Shown one piece after another: positions 27,439 to 36,446 of a stretch of 64,000 nt of DNA. Below the pieces are notes generated by a model. That model was not told the DNA's origin. It ran no database searches and saw nothing but the letters and a program-made list of their open reading frames with translations. This stretch comes from Rhizobium viscosum (lineage in GTDB: Bacteria; Pseudomonadota; Alphaproteobacteria; Rhizobiales; Rhizobiaceae). Location: contig NZ_JADBEC010000001.1 in NCBI RefSeq assembly GCF_014873945.1, positions 1,736,001 through 1,800,000 on the forward strand. Direction: 5' to 3'. Every line of letters starts with the position of its first letter. Positions within the stretch are counted from its first letter, which is position 1. Made by a program: the position numbers and the translations under genes.

Positions 27439-27469
27439 AAGAGTGGGCCGCAAGGACCCGCTCTTTTTT
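27439..27469 (+). terminator. Terminator (attenuator-like) in the rimP leader
   Basis: AAGAGTGGG (27439-27447) pairs with CCCGCTCTT (27457-27465), one G-T pair, and runs into six Ts (27464-27469). It lies between the promoter and rimP, so some or all transcripts must pass it. NusA, encoded downstream, is a natural candidate for controlling readthrough; that is inference. Confidence 0.75.
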
Positions 27470-27516
27470 ATTAGCGCGATCACCCCGAATGCCAGAAATC
27501 GCAGGGAGCGCACCGC

Positions 27517-28122
27517 TTGTCGGATCTGACAAACGCAGACAATCAACATGAGCCGCGGCTGATCACCGAGACCGGGCTTGACCAGCGTCTTGCCGACATT
27601 ATCGAACCTGTCCTCATCGACATCGGTTTCCGTCTCATTCGCGTTCGCATGCTCAACCAAAATGGCATGACGATGCAGGTCATGGCCGAGAAGAACGATG
27701 GCACGATGACCGTCGAGGACTGCGAGCAGGTCTCCATGGCGATTTCTCCGGTGCTCGATGTGGAAGATCCGATCGATAAAGAGTATCATCTCGAAGTGTC
27801 TTCGCCGGGTATCGACCGCCCTCTGGTGCGGAAATCCGATTTCGTTCGCTGGCAAGGCCACCTCGTGAAGTGCGAAACGTCGATCATGATCGGCAATCGC
27901 AAACGCTTCCGCGGCAAGATCGTCGAAGCGGACGCCGACGGGTTTACGATCGAACGCGATCAGGTTGCCTACGGCGAGGAGCAGAAGGTCGTCATTCCCT
28001 TCACCGCGCTCAGCGATGCCAAACTCATTCTGACCGACGATCTGATCCGCGATGCATTGCGCGCCGACAAGCTGGCAAAGGCGCAGGCTGCGAACCAGAA
28101 CGAAGCGGACGACGAAGAATAA
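27517..28122 (+). CDS. rimP: Ribosome maturation factor RimP
   Basis: A 201-residue protein needed for 30S subunit maturation. The two-domain fold shows in [25 protein letters not shown] and [18 protein letters not shown], the family signature. The start is TTG 27517, with AGGGAG eight bases upstream. The acidic C-terminal tail (NQNEADDEE) is common in rhizobia. It is the first gene of the operon that continues with nusA, ylxR and infB. Confidence 0.94.
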   Translation: MSDLTNADNQHEPRLITETGLDQRLADIIEPVLIDIGFRLIRVRMLNQNGMTMQVMAEKNDGTMTVEDCEQVSMAISPVLDVEDPIDKEYHLEVSSPGIDRPLVRKSDFVRWQGHLVKCETSIMIGNRKRFRGKIVEADADGFTIERDQVAYGEEQKVVIPFTALSDAKLILTDDLIRDALRADKLAKAQAANQNEADDEE

Positions 28123-28182
28123 CCGATCAACGCAAGCTCCAGGGACGGGAACCCGGGTAGTCAAGGACGGAGAAACACAACA

Positions 28183-29787
28183 ATGGCAGTCAGTGCAAAC
28201 CGGCTCGAACTTCTGCAGATCGCAGATGCAGTGGCGCGCGAAAAGGTCATCGACCGCGAAATCGTGCTTGCCGCGATGGCCGATGCCATCCAGAAGGCAG
28301 CGCGTTCCCGTTACGGTACCGAATCCAATATCCGCGCCGACATCAACCCAAAGACCGGCGAAATCCGCCTGCAGCGTCTGCTCGAAGTCGTCGAGAAGGC
28401 CGAGGACTATTCTACGCAGATCCCGCTGGAACTGGCCCGCGATCGCAATCCGGACGCCGCCATCGGCGACTTCATTGCCGATCCGCTGCCGCCGATGGAT
28501 TTCGGCCGTATCGCCGCACAGTCGGCCAAGCAGGTCATCGTCCAGAAGGTGCGTGAAGCCGAGCGTGACCGCCAGTTCGACGAATTCAAGGATCGCGTCG
28601 GCGAAATCGTCAACGGTACGGTCAAGCGCGTCGAATATGGCAACGTCATCGTCGATCTCGGCCGTGGTGAAGGCATCATCCGCCGCGACGAAATGATCCC
28701 GCGCGAGAATGTCCGCTATGGCGATCGCGTTCGCGCATACGTATATGATGTCCGTCGCGAGCAGCGCGGCCCGCAGATCTTCCTGTCGCGCACGCATCCG
28801 CAGTTCATGGTGAAGCTCTTCACCATGGAAGTGCCGGAAATTTATGACGGCATCATCCAGGTGAAGTCGGTTGCCCGCGACCCGGGTTCGCGCGCCAAGA
28901 TCGCCGTGATCTCGAATGACAGCTCGATCGATCCGGTCGGCGCCTGCGTCGGTATGCGTGGTTCGCGCGTCCAGGCCGTCGTCGGCGAGCTCCAGGGCGA
29001 GAAGATCGACATCATTCCCTGGTCGCAGGACCCGGCGACCTTCGTCGTCAATGCCCTGCAGCCGGCGGAAGTCGCAAAGGTCGTTCTCGACGAGGATGCG
29101 GAACGCATCGAAGTGGTCGTTCCGGACGAACAGCTTTCGCTCGCCATCGGCCGTCGCGGTCAGAACGTCCGCCTCGCGTCGCAGCTGACGGGCTGGGACA
29201 TAGACATCATGACGGAAGCCGAAGAGTCCGAGCGCCGTCAGAAGGAATTCAACGAGCGCACCAACCTCTTCATGGACGCGCTGGACGTCGACGAGATGGT
29301 CGGCCAGGTTCTGGCTTCGGAAGGATTCGCCGCTGTCGAGGAGCTGGCTTATGTCGATCTCGACGAAATCTCCTCGATCGACGGTTTCGACGAGGACACG
29401 GCGCAGGAAATCCAGACCCGCGCCCGCGAATTTCTCGAGAAGCTCGAGGCGGAAATGGACGAGAAGCGCAAGGCTCTCGGCGTTGCCGACGAACTGCGCC
29501 AGATCGACGGCATAACCGCCCAGATGATGGTCGCGCTCGGCGAAGACGGCATCAAGACGATCGAGGACTTCGCAGGCTGCGCAGCCGACGATCTCGTCGG
29601 CTGGACCGAACGCAAGAATGGCGAAACGAAGAAGTTCGAGGGCCTGTTCTCGAAGTTCGACATTTCGCGCGTCGAAGCCGAACAGATGGTTGTGCAGGCC
29701 CGCCTGCTCGCCGGCTGGATCACTGAAGAAGACCTTGCGAAGGACGCGGAGGCTGTCGAAGCCGATGTGACCGAGCAGGACGCATAA
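28183..29787 (+). CDS. nusA: Transcription termination/antitermination factor NusA
   Basis: A 534-residue RNA polymerase-binding protein that controls pausing, termination and antitermination. The N-terminal domain is followed by an S1 domain (residues about 135-200, GEIVNGTVKRVEYGNVIVDLG), two KH domains (around DPVGACVGMRGSRVQAVVGEL and SLAIGRRGQNVRLASQLTG) and C-terminal acidic repeats. The stop overlaps the ylxR start by one base. NusA may act on the terminator in its own operon's leader. Confidence 0.97.
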   Translation: MAVSANRLELLQIADAVAREKVIDREIVLAAMADAIQKAARSRYGTESNIRADINPKTGEIRLQRLLEVVEKAEDYSTQIPLELARDRNPDAAIGDFIADPLPPMDFGRIAAQSAKQVIVQKVREAERDRQFDEFKDRVGEIVNGTVKRVEYGNVIVDLGRGEGIIRRDEMIPRENVRYGDRVRAYVYDVRREQRGPQIFLSRTHPQFMVKLFTMEVPEIYDGIIQVKSVARDPGSRAKIAVISNDSSIDPVGACVGMRGSRVQAVVGELQGEKIDIIPWSQDPATFVVNALQPAEVAKVVLDEDAERIEVVVPDEQLSLAIGRRGQNVRLASQLTGWDIDIMTEAEESERRQKEFNERTNLFMDALDVDEMVGQVLASEGFAAVEELAYVDLDEISSIDGFDEDTAQEIQTRAREFLEKLEAEMDEKRKALGVADELRQIDGITAQMMVALGEDGIKTIEDFAGCAADDLVGWTERKNGETKKFEGLFSKFDISRVEAEQMVVQARLLAGWITEEDLAKDAEAVEADVTEQDA

Positions 29788-30473
29788 TGACACTGACGCC
29801 GGACACATCTCCTGAGGACGATGATCTTGCAGGTTACGACGTGAACGGCCGCATGTGCATCGCAACACGCGAAAGCGGATCGCCGGATGAGTTGATCCGC
29901 TTCGTGGCCGCCCCTGACGGGACGGTGGTGCCGGATCTGAAGCGCACGCTGCCGGGGCGCGGCTGCTGGGTGAAGATTGACCGGTCGCTGGTCGAGAAGG
30001 CGGTGGCGAAGAAACTCTTCGCCCGCGCCCTCAAGGCCGATGTCAAGGCAGCCGACGACCTCGCCGAGCGCGTGGAGCGGCTGTTTCTGCAGCAGCTTCT
30101 GCAGATGATGAACATGGCGCGCAAGGCGGGCCAGCTCGTCACTGGCTCGGCCAAGGTGGATGCCGCAATACGCAGCGGGGCTGCGCTTGCAGTGTTCCAT
30201 TCGACGGATGCCGCCGCCGATGGCGTGAGAAAAATAGACCAGGCTCGCAAGGCCTGGCACCTCGGAATGGAAACCGAGGAAGAAATACCTTCCTTCCGTC
30301 TCTTCTCGGAGAGCGAAATGGAAGGGGTGATGGGCCAGAATGCTTTTATCCATGCCGCAGTGCTTGCAGGGCAGGCGGGTGAAGGTGTAGTGAAGCGCGC
30401 AAAGATGCTCGAACAGTACCGTAACGGCGGTCAGTCCCGGGCACCGGGCGGCGCCGGCCAGCAAAAACAATGA
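29787..30473 (+). CDS. YlxR/L7Ae-like RNA-binding protein
   Basis: A 228-residue protein with an N-terminal YlxR (DUF448) domain and a C-terminal L7Ae-like part. The YlxR motif is RMCIATRESGSPDELIRFV followed by LPGRGCWVKIDR. The L7Ae-like half has KAGQLVTGSAKVDAAIRSG and a C-terminal tail. YlxR genes sit between nusA and infB in most bacteria and bind RNA; the fused form is common in alphaproteobacteria. Exact role is unproven. Confidence 0.9.
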   Translation: MTLTPDTSPEDDDLAGYDVNGRMCIATRESGSPDELIRFVAAPDGTVVPDLKRTLPGRGCWVKIDRSLVEKAVAKKLFARALKADVKAADDLAERVERLFLQQLLQMMNMARKAGQLVTGSAKVDAAIRSGAALAVFHSTDAAADGVRKIDQARKAWHLGMETEEEIPSFRLFSESEMEGVMGQNAFIHAAVLAGQAGEGVVKRAKMLEQYRNGGQSRAPGGAGQQKQ

Positions 30474-30575
30474 TGCGGTCACCGGCGGAAGCCGGCCGTA
30501 ATATCATTGATCGATTGTATGTGATTGACAGGGTCTGATGGCTTCATCGTTCCCTGTCCGAAGGAACGGGAACGA

Positions 30576-33332
30576 ATGACCGACAGCAACGACGACAAGA
30601 CAATCAGCGTAACGGGGAAGAAGACCCTCACCCTCAAACCGTCAGGGATGAGCCAGGGTACCGTTCGCCAGGATATGGGTCGCGGTCGCACCAAAGCGGT
30701 TGTCGTCGAGACCCGCAAGCGGCGCCCGATGCGCCCTGAAGATGAAAAGCCGATAACGCCTGCTCCGGCTGCCCCGGTGCGCGCGCCCGAACCGGCGCCG
30801 GCGCCCGTACAGGCACGCCCGCAGCAGCCGGCTCCGGCTCCGCGCGTGCAACAGCCCGGCGGCCAGAACAATCAGCGCCCACAGCAGGCCAACCAGCGTC
30901 CGCAGCAATCCTACCAGCCGCAGCGCCAGCAGGATCGTCCACGCCCCGTGGTTCTGAACCACCTTTCGCCCGAGGAAATGGATGCCCGCCGCCGCGCGCT
31001 TGCCGAAGCGCAGGCCCGTGACGCACATGACGCCGTCCGTCGTGCCGAGGAAGAAAAGCGCCGTGCCGTCGAAGAGGCTGCACGTCAGGCTGCAGAGGCG
31101 GAAGAAGCCAAGCTGCGCGCCGCCGAAGAGGCTGCACGCCAGGCCGAGGCTGCTGCAGCAGCGGTGGCCGAAGCATCGGCTCCTGCAGCGGAAGTACGTG
31201 CTGAAACTCCGCGTCCACAGCAGCCGGCATCCGCACCGGTCGCTCGCCGCCCGGAAACCGCTCCGTCGCCCTCAACCGCCCGGCCTGCGCCGAGCGCGCC
31301 GGCAGGCGTCCGTGGTCGCCGTAATGAAGGCGAAGATGAAGACCGTGGCGCTTCGCGCGGCGGTCCGGTCCGCGGCCGCCCGGTTCGTCCGGAGCCCGCA
31401 AAGCCTGTGACAACCCGTCCGAAGAGCGAGGAAGAGCGCCGCCGCGGCAAGCTGACCGTGACGACGGCAGACGTCGATGACGACGGCAACGCGCGCGGGC
31501 GTTCGCTTTCGGCCATGCGCCGCCGGCAGGAAAAATTCCGCCGCAGCCAGATGCAGGAAACGCGCGAGAAGATCTCCCGCGAAGTCGTTCTGCCCGAAAC
31601 CATCACCATCCAGGAACTGTCTCAGCGCATGTCGGAACGTGCCGTTGACGTCATCAAGTACCTGATGAAGGAAGGCCAGATGATGAAGCCGGGCGACGTC
31701 ATCGACGCCGACCTCGCTGAACTCATTGCCGGTGAATTCGGCCATACAGTCAGGCGCGTCTCCGAATCCGACGTCGAACTCGGCATCTTCAACGTATCCG
31801 ACGACGAGGGCGAACTGGTTTCGCGCCCGCCTGTCGTCACCATCATGGGCCACGTCGACCACGGCAAGACCTCGCTGCTCGACGCAATCCGTCATGCCAA
31901 CGTGGTCGCCGGCGAAGCCGGTGGCATCACGCAGCATATCGGCGCCTATCAGGTAGAGCAGAACGGCCAGAAGATCACCTTCATCGACACTCCCGGCCAC
32001 GCAGCCTTCACGGCGATGCGTGCCCGCGGCGCGCAGGCCACTGACATCGCGATCCTGGTGGTCGCGGCTGACGACAGCGTGATGCCGCAGACGATCGAGT
32101 CGATCAATCATGCCAAGGCGGCCGGCGTTCCGATCATCGTGGCGATCAACAAGATCGACAAGCACGAGGCCGACCCGCAGAAGGTTCGCAACCAGCTTCT
32201 GCAGCACGAAGTCTTTGTCGAATCCATGGGCGGTGAAGTGCTCGACGTCGAAGTTTCGGCCAAGACCGGCAAGAACCTCGACAAGCTGCTTGAGGCGATC
32301 CTGCTGCAGGCTGAAATTCTCGACCTCAAGGCCAATCCGAACCGGACGGCAGAAGGTACTGTTATCGAAGCCCAGCTCGACCGCGGTCGCGGCTCGGTGG
32401 CGACAGTGCTCGTTCAGAAGGGCACGCTGCGTCCGGGTCAGATCATCGTTGCCGGTGACGTTTGGGGCCGCGTACGCGCCCTCGTGACCGACAAGGGCGA
32501 CCATGTGAAGGAGGCAGGTCCGGCGACCCCGGTCGAGGTTCTCGGTCTTTCCGGCACGCCGCAGGCAGGCGACAAATTCGCCGTCGTCGAAAGCGAAAGC
32601 CGCGCACGCGAAATCTCGGAGTACCGTCAGCGCCTTGCCCGCGACAAGGCGGCTGCCCGCCAGTCGGGACAGCGTGGTTCGCTGGAGCAGATGATGACGC
32701 AGTTGCAGAGCACCGGCGTCAAGGAATTCCCGCTGGTCATCAAGGGCGACGTGCAGGGCTCGATCGAAGCGATTGCCGGCGCCCTGGACAAGCTCGGCAC
32801 CGACGAGGTTCGGGCCCGTATCGTCCATTCGGGCGCAGGCGGCATCACCGAATCCGATATCTCGCTCGCCGAAGCGTCCAGTGCAGCCATCATCGGCTTC
32901 AACGTGCGTGCGAATACGCAGGCACGCCAGTTCGCCGAGCGCGAAGGTATCGAGATCCGCTACTACAACATCATCTACGACCTCGTGGATGACGTGAAGG
33001 CAGCGATGTCGGGTCTTCTTTCGCCGGAACGGCGCGAGACCTTCCTCGGCAATGCCGAGATCCTGGAGGTGTTCAACATCACCAAGGTCGGCAAGGTCGC
33101 AGGTTGCCGCGTCACGGAAGGCAAGGTCGAGCGTGGTGCGGGCGTGCGCCTCATCCGCGACAACGTCGTCATCCACGAAGGCAAGCTCAAGACACTCAAG
33201 CGCTTCAAGGATGAAGTCTCCGAAGTGCCGATGGGCCAGGAATGCGGCATGGCCTTCGAGAATTACGAAGACATCCGCGCCGGCGACACGATCGAGTGCT
33301 TCCGCGTCGAACATATCACGCGCACGCTCTGA
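30576..33332 (+). CDS. infB: Translation initiation factor IF-2
   Basis: A 918-residue GTPase that brings initiator tRNA to the 30S subunit. The G1 loop GHVDHGKTS is at residues 425-433, then DTPGHAAF and NKIDK. The long N-terminal region is Pro/Gln-rich, then has an Ala/Glu/Arg coiled coil with repeats ([20 protein letters not shown]), followed by the IF2-N domain. ATG 30576 gives [18 protein letters not shown]; an upstream ATG at 30525 lacks support. The ribosome site AAGGAACGGG lies inside a small inverted repeat, GTTCCC (30549-30554) with GGGAAC (30568-30573), which could mask it. Confidence 0.97.
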   Translation: MTDSNDDKTISVTGKKTLTLKPSGMSQGTVRQDMGRGRTKAVVVETRKRRPMRPEDEKPITPAPAAPVRAPEPAPAPVQARPQQPAPAPRVQQPGGQNNQRPQQANQRPQQSYQPQRQQDRPRPVVLNHLSPEEMDARRRALAEAQARDAHDAVRRAEEEKRRAVEEAARQAAEAEEAKLRAAEEAARQAEAAAAAVAEASAPAAEVRAETPRPQQPASAPVARRPETAPSPSTARPAPSAPAGVRGRRNEGEDEDRGASRGGPVRGRPVRPEPAKPVTTRPKSEEERRRGKLTVTTADVDDDGNARGRSLSAMRRRQEKFRRSQMQETREKISREVVLPETITIQELSQRMSERAVDVIKYLMKEGQMMKPGDVIDADLAELIAGEFGHTVRRVSESDVELGIFNVSDDEGELVSRPPVVTIMGHVDHGKTSLLDAIRHANVVAGEAGGITQHIGAYQVEQNGQKITFIDTPGHAAFTAMRARGAQATDIAILVVAADDSVMPQTIESINHAKAAGVPIIVAINKIDKHEADPQKVRNQLLQHEVFVESMGGEVLDVEVSAKTGKNLDKLLEAILLQAEILDLKANPNRTAEGTVIEAQLDRGRGSVATVLVQKGTLRPGQIIVAGDVWGRVRALVTDKGDHVKEAGPATPVEVLGLSGTPQAGDKFAVVESESRAREISEYRQRLARDKAAARQSGQRGSLEQMMTQLQSTGVKEFPLVIKGDVQGSIEAIAGALDKLGTDEVRARIVHSGAGGITESDISLAEASSAAIIGFNVRANTQARQFAEREGIEIRYYNIIYDLVDDVKAAMSGLLSPERRETFLGNAEILEVFNITKVGKVAGCRVTEGKVERGAGVRLIRDNVVIHEGKLKTLKRFKDEVSEVPMGQECGMAFENYEDIRAGDTIECFRVEHITRTL

Positions 33333-33357
33333 TCGGATCACGATTGAAATCTTGGAC

Positions 33358-33394
33358 GGGCGCCGGATCATCCAGTCCGGCGCCCGATCCTTTT
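33358..33394 (+). terminator. Terminator-like hairpin between infB and rbfA
   Basis: GGGCGCCGGA (33358-33367) pairs perfectly with TCCGGCGCCC (33376-33385); only TTTT follows at 33391-33394, after GATCC. It is a weak or partial terminator that may lower expression of rbfA and truB relative to infB. Confidence 0.5.
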
Positions 33395-33407
33395 GGGATA
33401 AAGAACA

Positions 33408-33809
33408 ATGGCAACAAGACCCACATCCTCGGCACCGTCGCAGCGCATGCTGCGCGTCGGCGAGCAGGTTCGCGCAGCAATCACCCAGGTGCTGCAGCGT
33501 GGTGAAGTGCGCGACGACATCATCGAGGCGACCGTGATCTCGATCTCGGAAGTGCGCATGTCGCCCGACCTCAAGATCGCGACGGCCTATGTGACGCCGC
33601 TCGGCGTTTCCGACCACGCGATCGTCATCAACGCGCTGAACCGTAATGCGAAGTTCATCCGGGGCCGGCTTGGACCGCAGCTCCGGCAGATGAAATACAT
33701 GCCGGAAGTGCGCTTCCGCGACGACACCAGCTTTGACAATTACAAGAAGATCGACGACCTGCTGCGCTCGCCCGAGGTGAGCCGCGATCTCGACAATGAC
33801 GACGAATAA
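33408..33809 (+). CDS. rbfA: 30S ribosome-binding factor RbfA
   Basis: A 133-residue KH-fold protein that aids late 16S rRNA processing and cold adaptation. It starts [22 protein letters not shown], and the motif [18 protein letters not shown] and [24 protein letters not shown] fit the family. It sits in the usual place between infB and truB. truB begins 12 bases after its stop. Confidence 0.96.
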   Translation: MATRPTSSAPSQRMLRVGEQVRAAITQVLQRGEVRDDIIEATVISISEVRMSPDLKIATAYVTPLGVSDHAIVINALNRNAKFIRGRLGPQLRQMKYMPEVRFRDDTSFDNYKKIDDLLRSPEVSRDLDNDDE

Positions 33810-33821
33810 CAGAAGATACCG

Positions 33822-34754
33822 ATGTCCAGACCTCGCAAACCCAAGGGCCGCCCGATTTCCGGCTGGCTGATCCTCGACAAGCCGGTGGATTTCGGCTCGA
33901 CGGAAGCCGTTTCCAAGATCAAGTGGCTCTTCAAGGCGCAGAAATGCGGCCATGCCGGCACGCTCGACCCGCTTGCTTCGGGCATGCTGCCGATCGCGCT
34001 CGGCGATGCCACCAAGACCGTTCCCTATGTGATGGACGGCCGCAAGATCTACGAATTCACTGTCAGTTGGGGTGAAGAACGGGCGACCGACGACCTCGAG
34101 GGAGACGTGACGCAGAGCTCCGAAAAGCGCCCGAACGAGCAGCAAATCCGCGATATCCTGCCGAAATATATCGGCACGATCAGCCAGGTGCCGCCGCAGT
34201 TTTCCGCGATCAAAATTGCCGGCGAACGCGCCTATGATCTGGCGCGCGACGGTGAGGCGGTCGAGATCCCCTCACGCGAGGTTGAGGTTCATCGTCTGAC
34301 GCTTCTCGCCTGCCCGGATGCCAATACGGCGCATTTCGAGGTGGAATGCGGCAAAGGCACGTATGTACGGGCGCTTGCCCGCGATTTCGGCCGTGAGCTC
34401 GGCTGCTACGGCCATATTTCCGGCCTGCGCCGCACCTTCGTAGCACCCTTTGCCGAAGAGACGATGGTGCCGCTTGCAAAGCTCACCGCGCTCGAAGAGA
34501 TCGAGGACATTGATGAACGTCTTGCCGCCCTCGACGCACTCTTGATCGATACCTGCGAGGCGCTGTCGGCCCTGCCGCACCTTGTCGTCAGCGATGATCA
34601 GGCGCACCGGCTGAAAATGGGCAACCCTATCCTGGTGCGTGGTCGCGACGCGCCGGTTGCCGAAAGCGAGGCCTATGCCACGGCTCGCGGCAGGCTGATC
34701 GCGATCGGCGAGATCGGACAGGGTGAATTCCGGCCGAAGCGCGTCTTCGGCTGA
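33822..34754 (+). CDS. truB: tRNA pseudouridine(55) synthase TruB
   Basis: A 310-residue enzyme that makes pseudouridine-55 in the T-loop of tRNAs. The catalytic Asp49 lies in [42 protein letters not shown] and [15 protein letters not shown] are further family motifs. A PUA-like C-terminal part (about 240-310) ends in RPKRVFG. The next gene starts 86 bases later and does not belong to the usual operon. Confidence 0.96.
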   Translation: MSRPRKPKGRPISGWLILDKPVDFGSTEAVSKIKWLFKAQKCGHAGTLDPLASGMLPIALGDATKTVPYVMDGRKIYEFTVSWGEERATDDLEGDVTQSSEKRPNEQQIRDILPKYIGTISQVPPQFSAIKIAGERAYDLARDGEAVEIPSREVEVHRLTLLACPDANTAHFEVECGKGTYVRALARDFGRELGCYGHISGLRRTFVAPFAEETMVPLAKLTALEEIEDIDERLAALDALLIDTCEALSALPHLVVSDDQAHRLKMGNPILVRGRDAPVAESEAYATARGRLIAIGEIGQGEFRPKRVFG

Positions 34755-34840
34755 CGGTTACACAACCGCGGCAATTGTCAGAAGGCAACGATGCGATATG
34801 TTTCCCGACGGGTCATAACGGCCCGTCAAAGGGGAAGAAT

Positions 34841-35692
34841 ATGGGCAGAATTGCATTGGGAATACTGACATTCTTTTCGCTGTTTCTCACGGTTTCGACC
34901 GCTCAATCTGGCGAGCGCTGGGCCGAACTTCCGGCCTTTCCTCCCATGCCGGAGCCGAAGGCGAGCGGCATGGCTGATGTCAACGATATCAAGATGTATT
35001 ACGCCGAATATGGCGAGGGCGATCCGATCCTCTTCATCCACGGCGGGCTTGGAAATGCCGATGTCTGGGGCCATCAGGTCGCCGATTTCGCCAAGGATCA
35101 CCTTGTCATCGTCGCTGACAGCCGCGGGCATGGGCGCTCGACGCGCAGCCAGCAACCCTTCGGCTATGATCTGATGACATCGGATTACGCAGCACTTCTC
35201 GACTATCTGAAAATCGGCAAGGTGACGCTGGTCGGCTGGTCGGACGGCGGCATCATCGGCATCGATATGGCGATGAAATATCCGAAGAAACTCACGCGCG
35301 TCATCGCCCAGGCGGCAAATGTCACGACCGACGGCGTGAAATCCGACGTCATGAACGACAAGACCTTCAACGACTACATCAATGTCGCTGGCGAATATTA
35401 CAAGAAGCTGTCGCCGACGCCGAACGAATACGACGCTTTCGTCAAACAAATCTCGGAAATGTGGGCGACACAGCCTTCCTGGACGGCAGCGGATCTCGGA
35501 AAGATCACGATACCCGTCACGCTCGCCATCGGCGATCATGACGAGGCCGTGAAGATTGACCATACGGAGATGATGGCGAAGGAAATTCCAGGTGCAAAAC
35601 TCGTCATCCTGAAGGATGCCAGCCATTTCGCCATGCTGCAGGATCCCCAAGGATACGATGCAATGATCCGGGATGCCATGGCGGGACGCTGA
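34841..35692 (+). CDS. Exported alpha/beta hydrolase
   Basis: A 283-residue secreted or periplasmic hydrolase. ATG 34841, with GGGGAAG upstream, starts a signal peptide (MGRIALGILTFFSLFLTVST, cut near AQSGE). The nucleophile Ser is in GWSDGG, the oxyanion region is LFIHGGLGN, and the acid and His appear as GDHDE and DASHFAM. Substrate unknown. It lies between truB and rpsO, which are usually adjacent in related genomes. The promoter of rpsO would have to be in the 152 bases that follow. Confidence 0.85.
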   Translation: MGRIALGILTFFSLFLTVSTAQSGERWAELPAFPPMPEPKASGMADVNDIKMYYAEYGEGDPILFIHGGLGNADVWGHQVADFAKDHLVIVADSRGHGRSTRSQQPFGYDLMTSDYAALLDYLKIGKVTLVGWSDGGIIGIDMAMKYPKKLTRVIAQAANVTTDGVKSDVMNDKTFNDYINVAGEYYKKLSPTPNEYDAFVKQISEMWATQPSWTAADLGKITIPVTLAIGDHDEAVKIDHTEMMAKEIPGAKLVILKDASHFAMLQDPQGYDAMIRDAMAGR

Positions 35693-35844
35693 AACCGCTA
35701 CGGGTGCCCCCCTCTTTCCAACGCTGCTTATTTGGTTTATAGGCAGCGCCAGCATCAGGGTATCCCCGATTGCATTCGCGACCAAGGCTGGACGACATCC
35801 CGGCTTTTGGCGACTTAAATTCCTCTCAACGAAAGGATTGTCCG

Positions 35845-36114
35845 ATGTCGATCACTGCTGAGCGCAAGGCTGCGCTGATCAAGGAATATGCGACCGCCGA
35901 AGGTGACACCGGTTCGCCGGAAGTACAGGTTGCGATCCTCACCGAGCGCATCAACAACCTGACCGAACACTTCAAGGACCACAAGAAGGATAACCATTCC
36001 CGCCGTGGTCTGCTGACGCTCGTTTCCAGCCGCCGCTCGCTTCTTGACTATCTCAAGAAGAAGGACGAAGGCCGCTACACCAAGCTGATCAACGGCCTGG
36101 GTATCCGCCGCTAA
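35845..36114 (+). CDS. rpsO: 30S ribosomal protein S15
   Basis: An 89-residue protein that binds the 16S rRNA three-way junction early in assembly. It starts [20 protein letters not shown] and contains the signature [19 protein letters not shown]. The in-frame ATG at 35770 would add 25 residues without family support. It is followed by a strong terminator, and pnp comes 332 bases later. Confidence 0.98.
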   Translation: MSITAERKAALIKEYATAEGDTGSPEVQVAILTERINNLTEHFKDHKKDNHSRRGLLTLVSSRRSLLDYLKKKDEGRYTKLINGLGIRR

Positions 36115-36120
36115 TGATTT

Positions 36121-36156
36121 TTCGGCGGGCGAAGCACTTCGCCCGCCGAATGTTTT
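36121..36156 (+). terminator. Rho-independent terminator after rpsO
   Basis: TTCGGCGGGCGAAG (36121-36134) and CTTCGCCCGCCGAA (36137-36150) form a long stem, followed by TGTTTTT (36151-36157). Confidence 0.85.
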
Positions 36157-36157
36157 T

Positions 36158-36446
36158 CGGGAGTACCTCTCCCGGTGACATTTTCCAGGCGCGCGCTATC
36201 TGCGTGAACGGAAAGACGGCAGGCCCGGATGGGCCGGTTCTGCCAGACCAATCGTTGACCTGTCATGGGGCAGGATTGCCGGATGCTTTCGGCCAGAGTT
36301 TCGCAAGAGCTTTGGCCCGGTTTCCCAAGGGAAATCGTCCGCTCGAAGCTTCCCGTTGTCTTGCCCGTGATGCGTCACACTGATTGTGGTCGACGCTGTG
36401 CTGCTCCTCACGGAGACGGCGCGTCGGCTGCATTGAAGGACAAGAC
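36158..36446. other. Leader/intergenic region between rpsO and pnp
   Basis: This 289-base stretch has no convincing coding frame. In E. coli the rpsO-pnp spacer holds an RNase III hairpin through which PNPase limits its own mRNA. Here I see only modest inverted repeats and no strong promoter. pnp's start at 36447 is preceded by GAAGGA. The region may be a leader of similar function, but that is inference. Confidence 0.3.

Noticed and set aside
27410..27439. Nine-codon leader peptide (MALKFLIVR) before the rimP terminator
   Set aside because: Its ATG overlaps the likely -10 element, so the transcript would start after it; it has no ribosome site.
27406..29868. 820-codon frame antisense to rimP and nusA
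   Set aside because: Covers certain genes and has no start signals; a codon-bias shadow.
31272..34145. 957-codon frame antisense to infB, rbfA and part of truB
   Set aside because: It crosses several certain genes and has no ribosome site or family motif.
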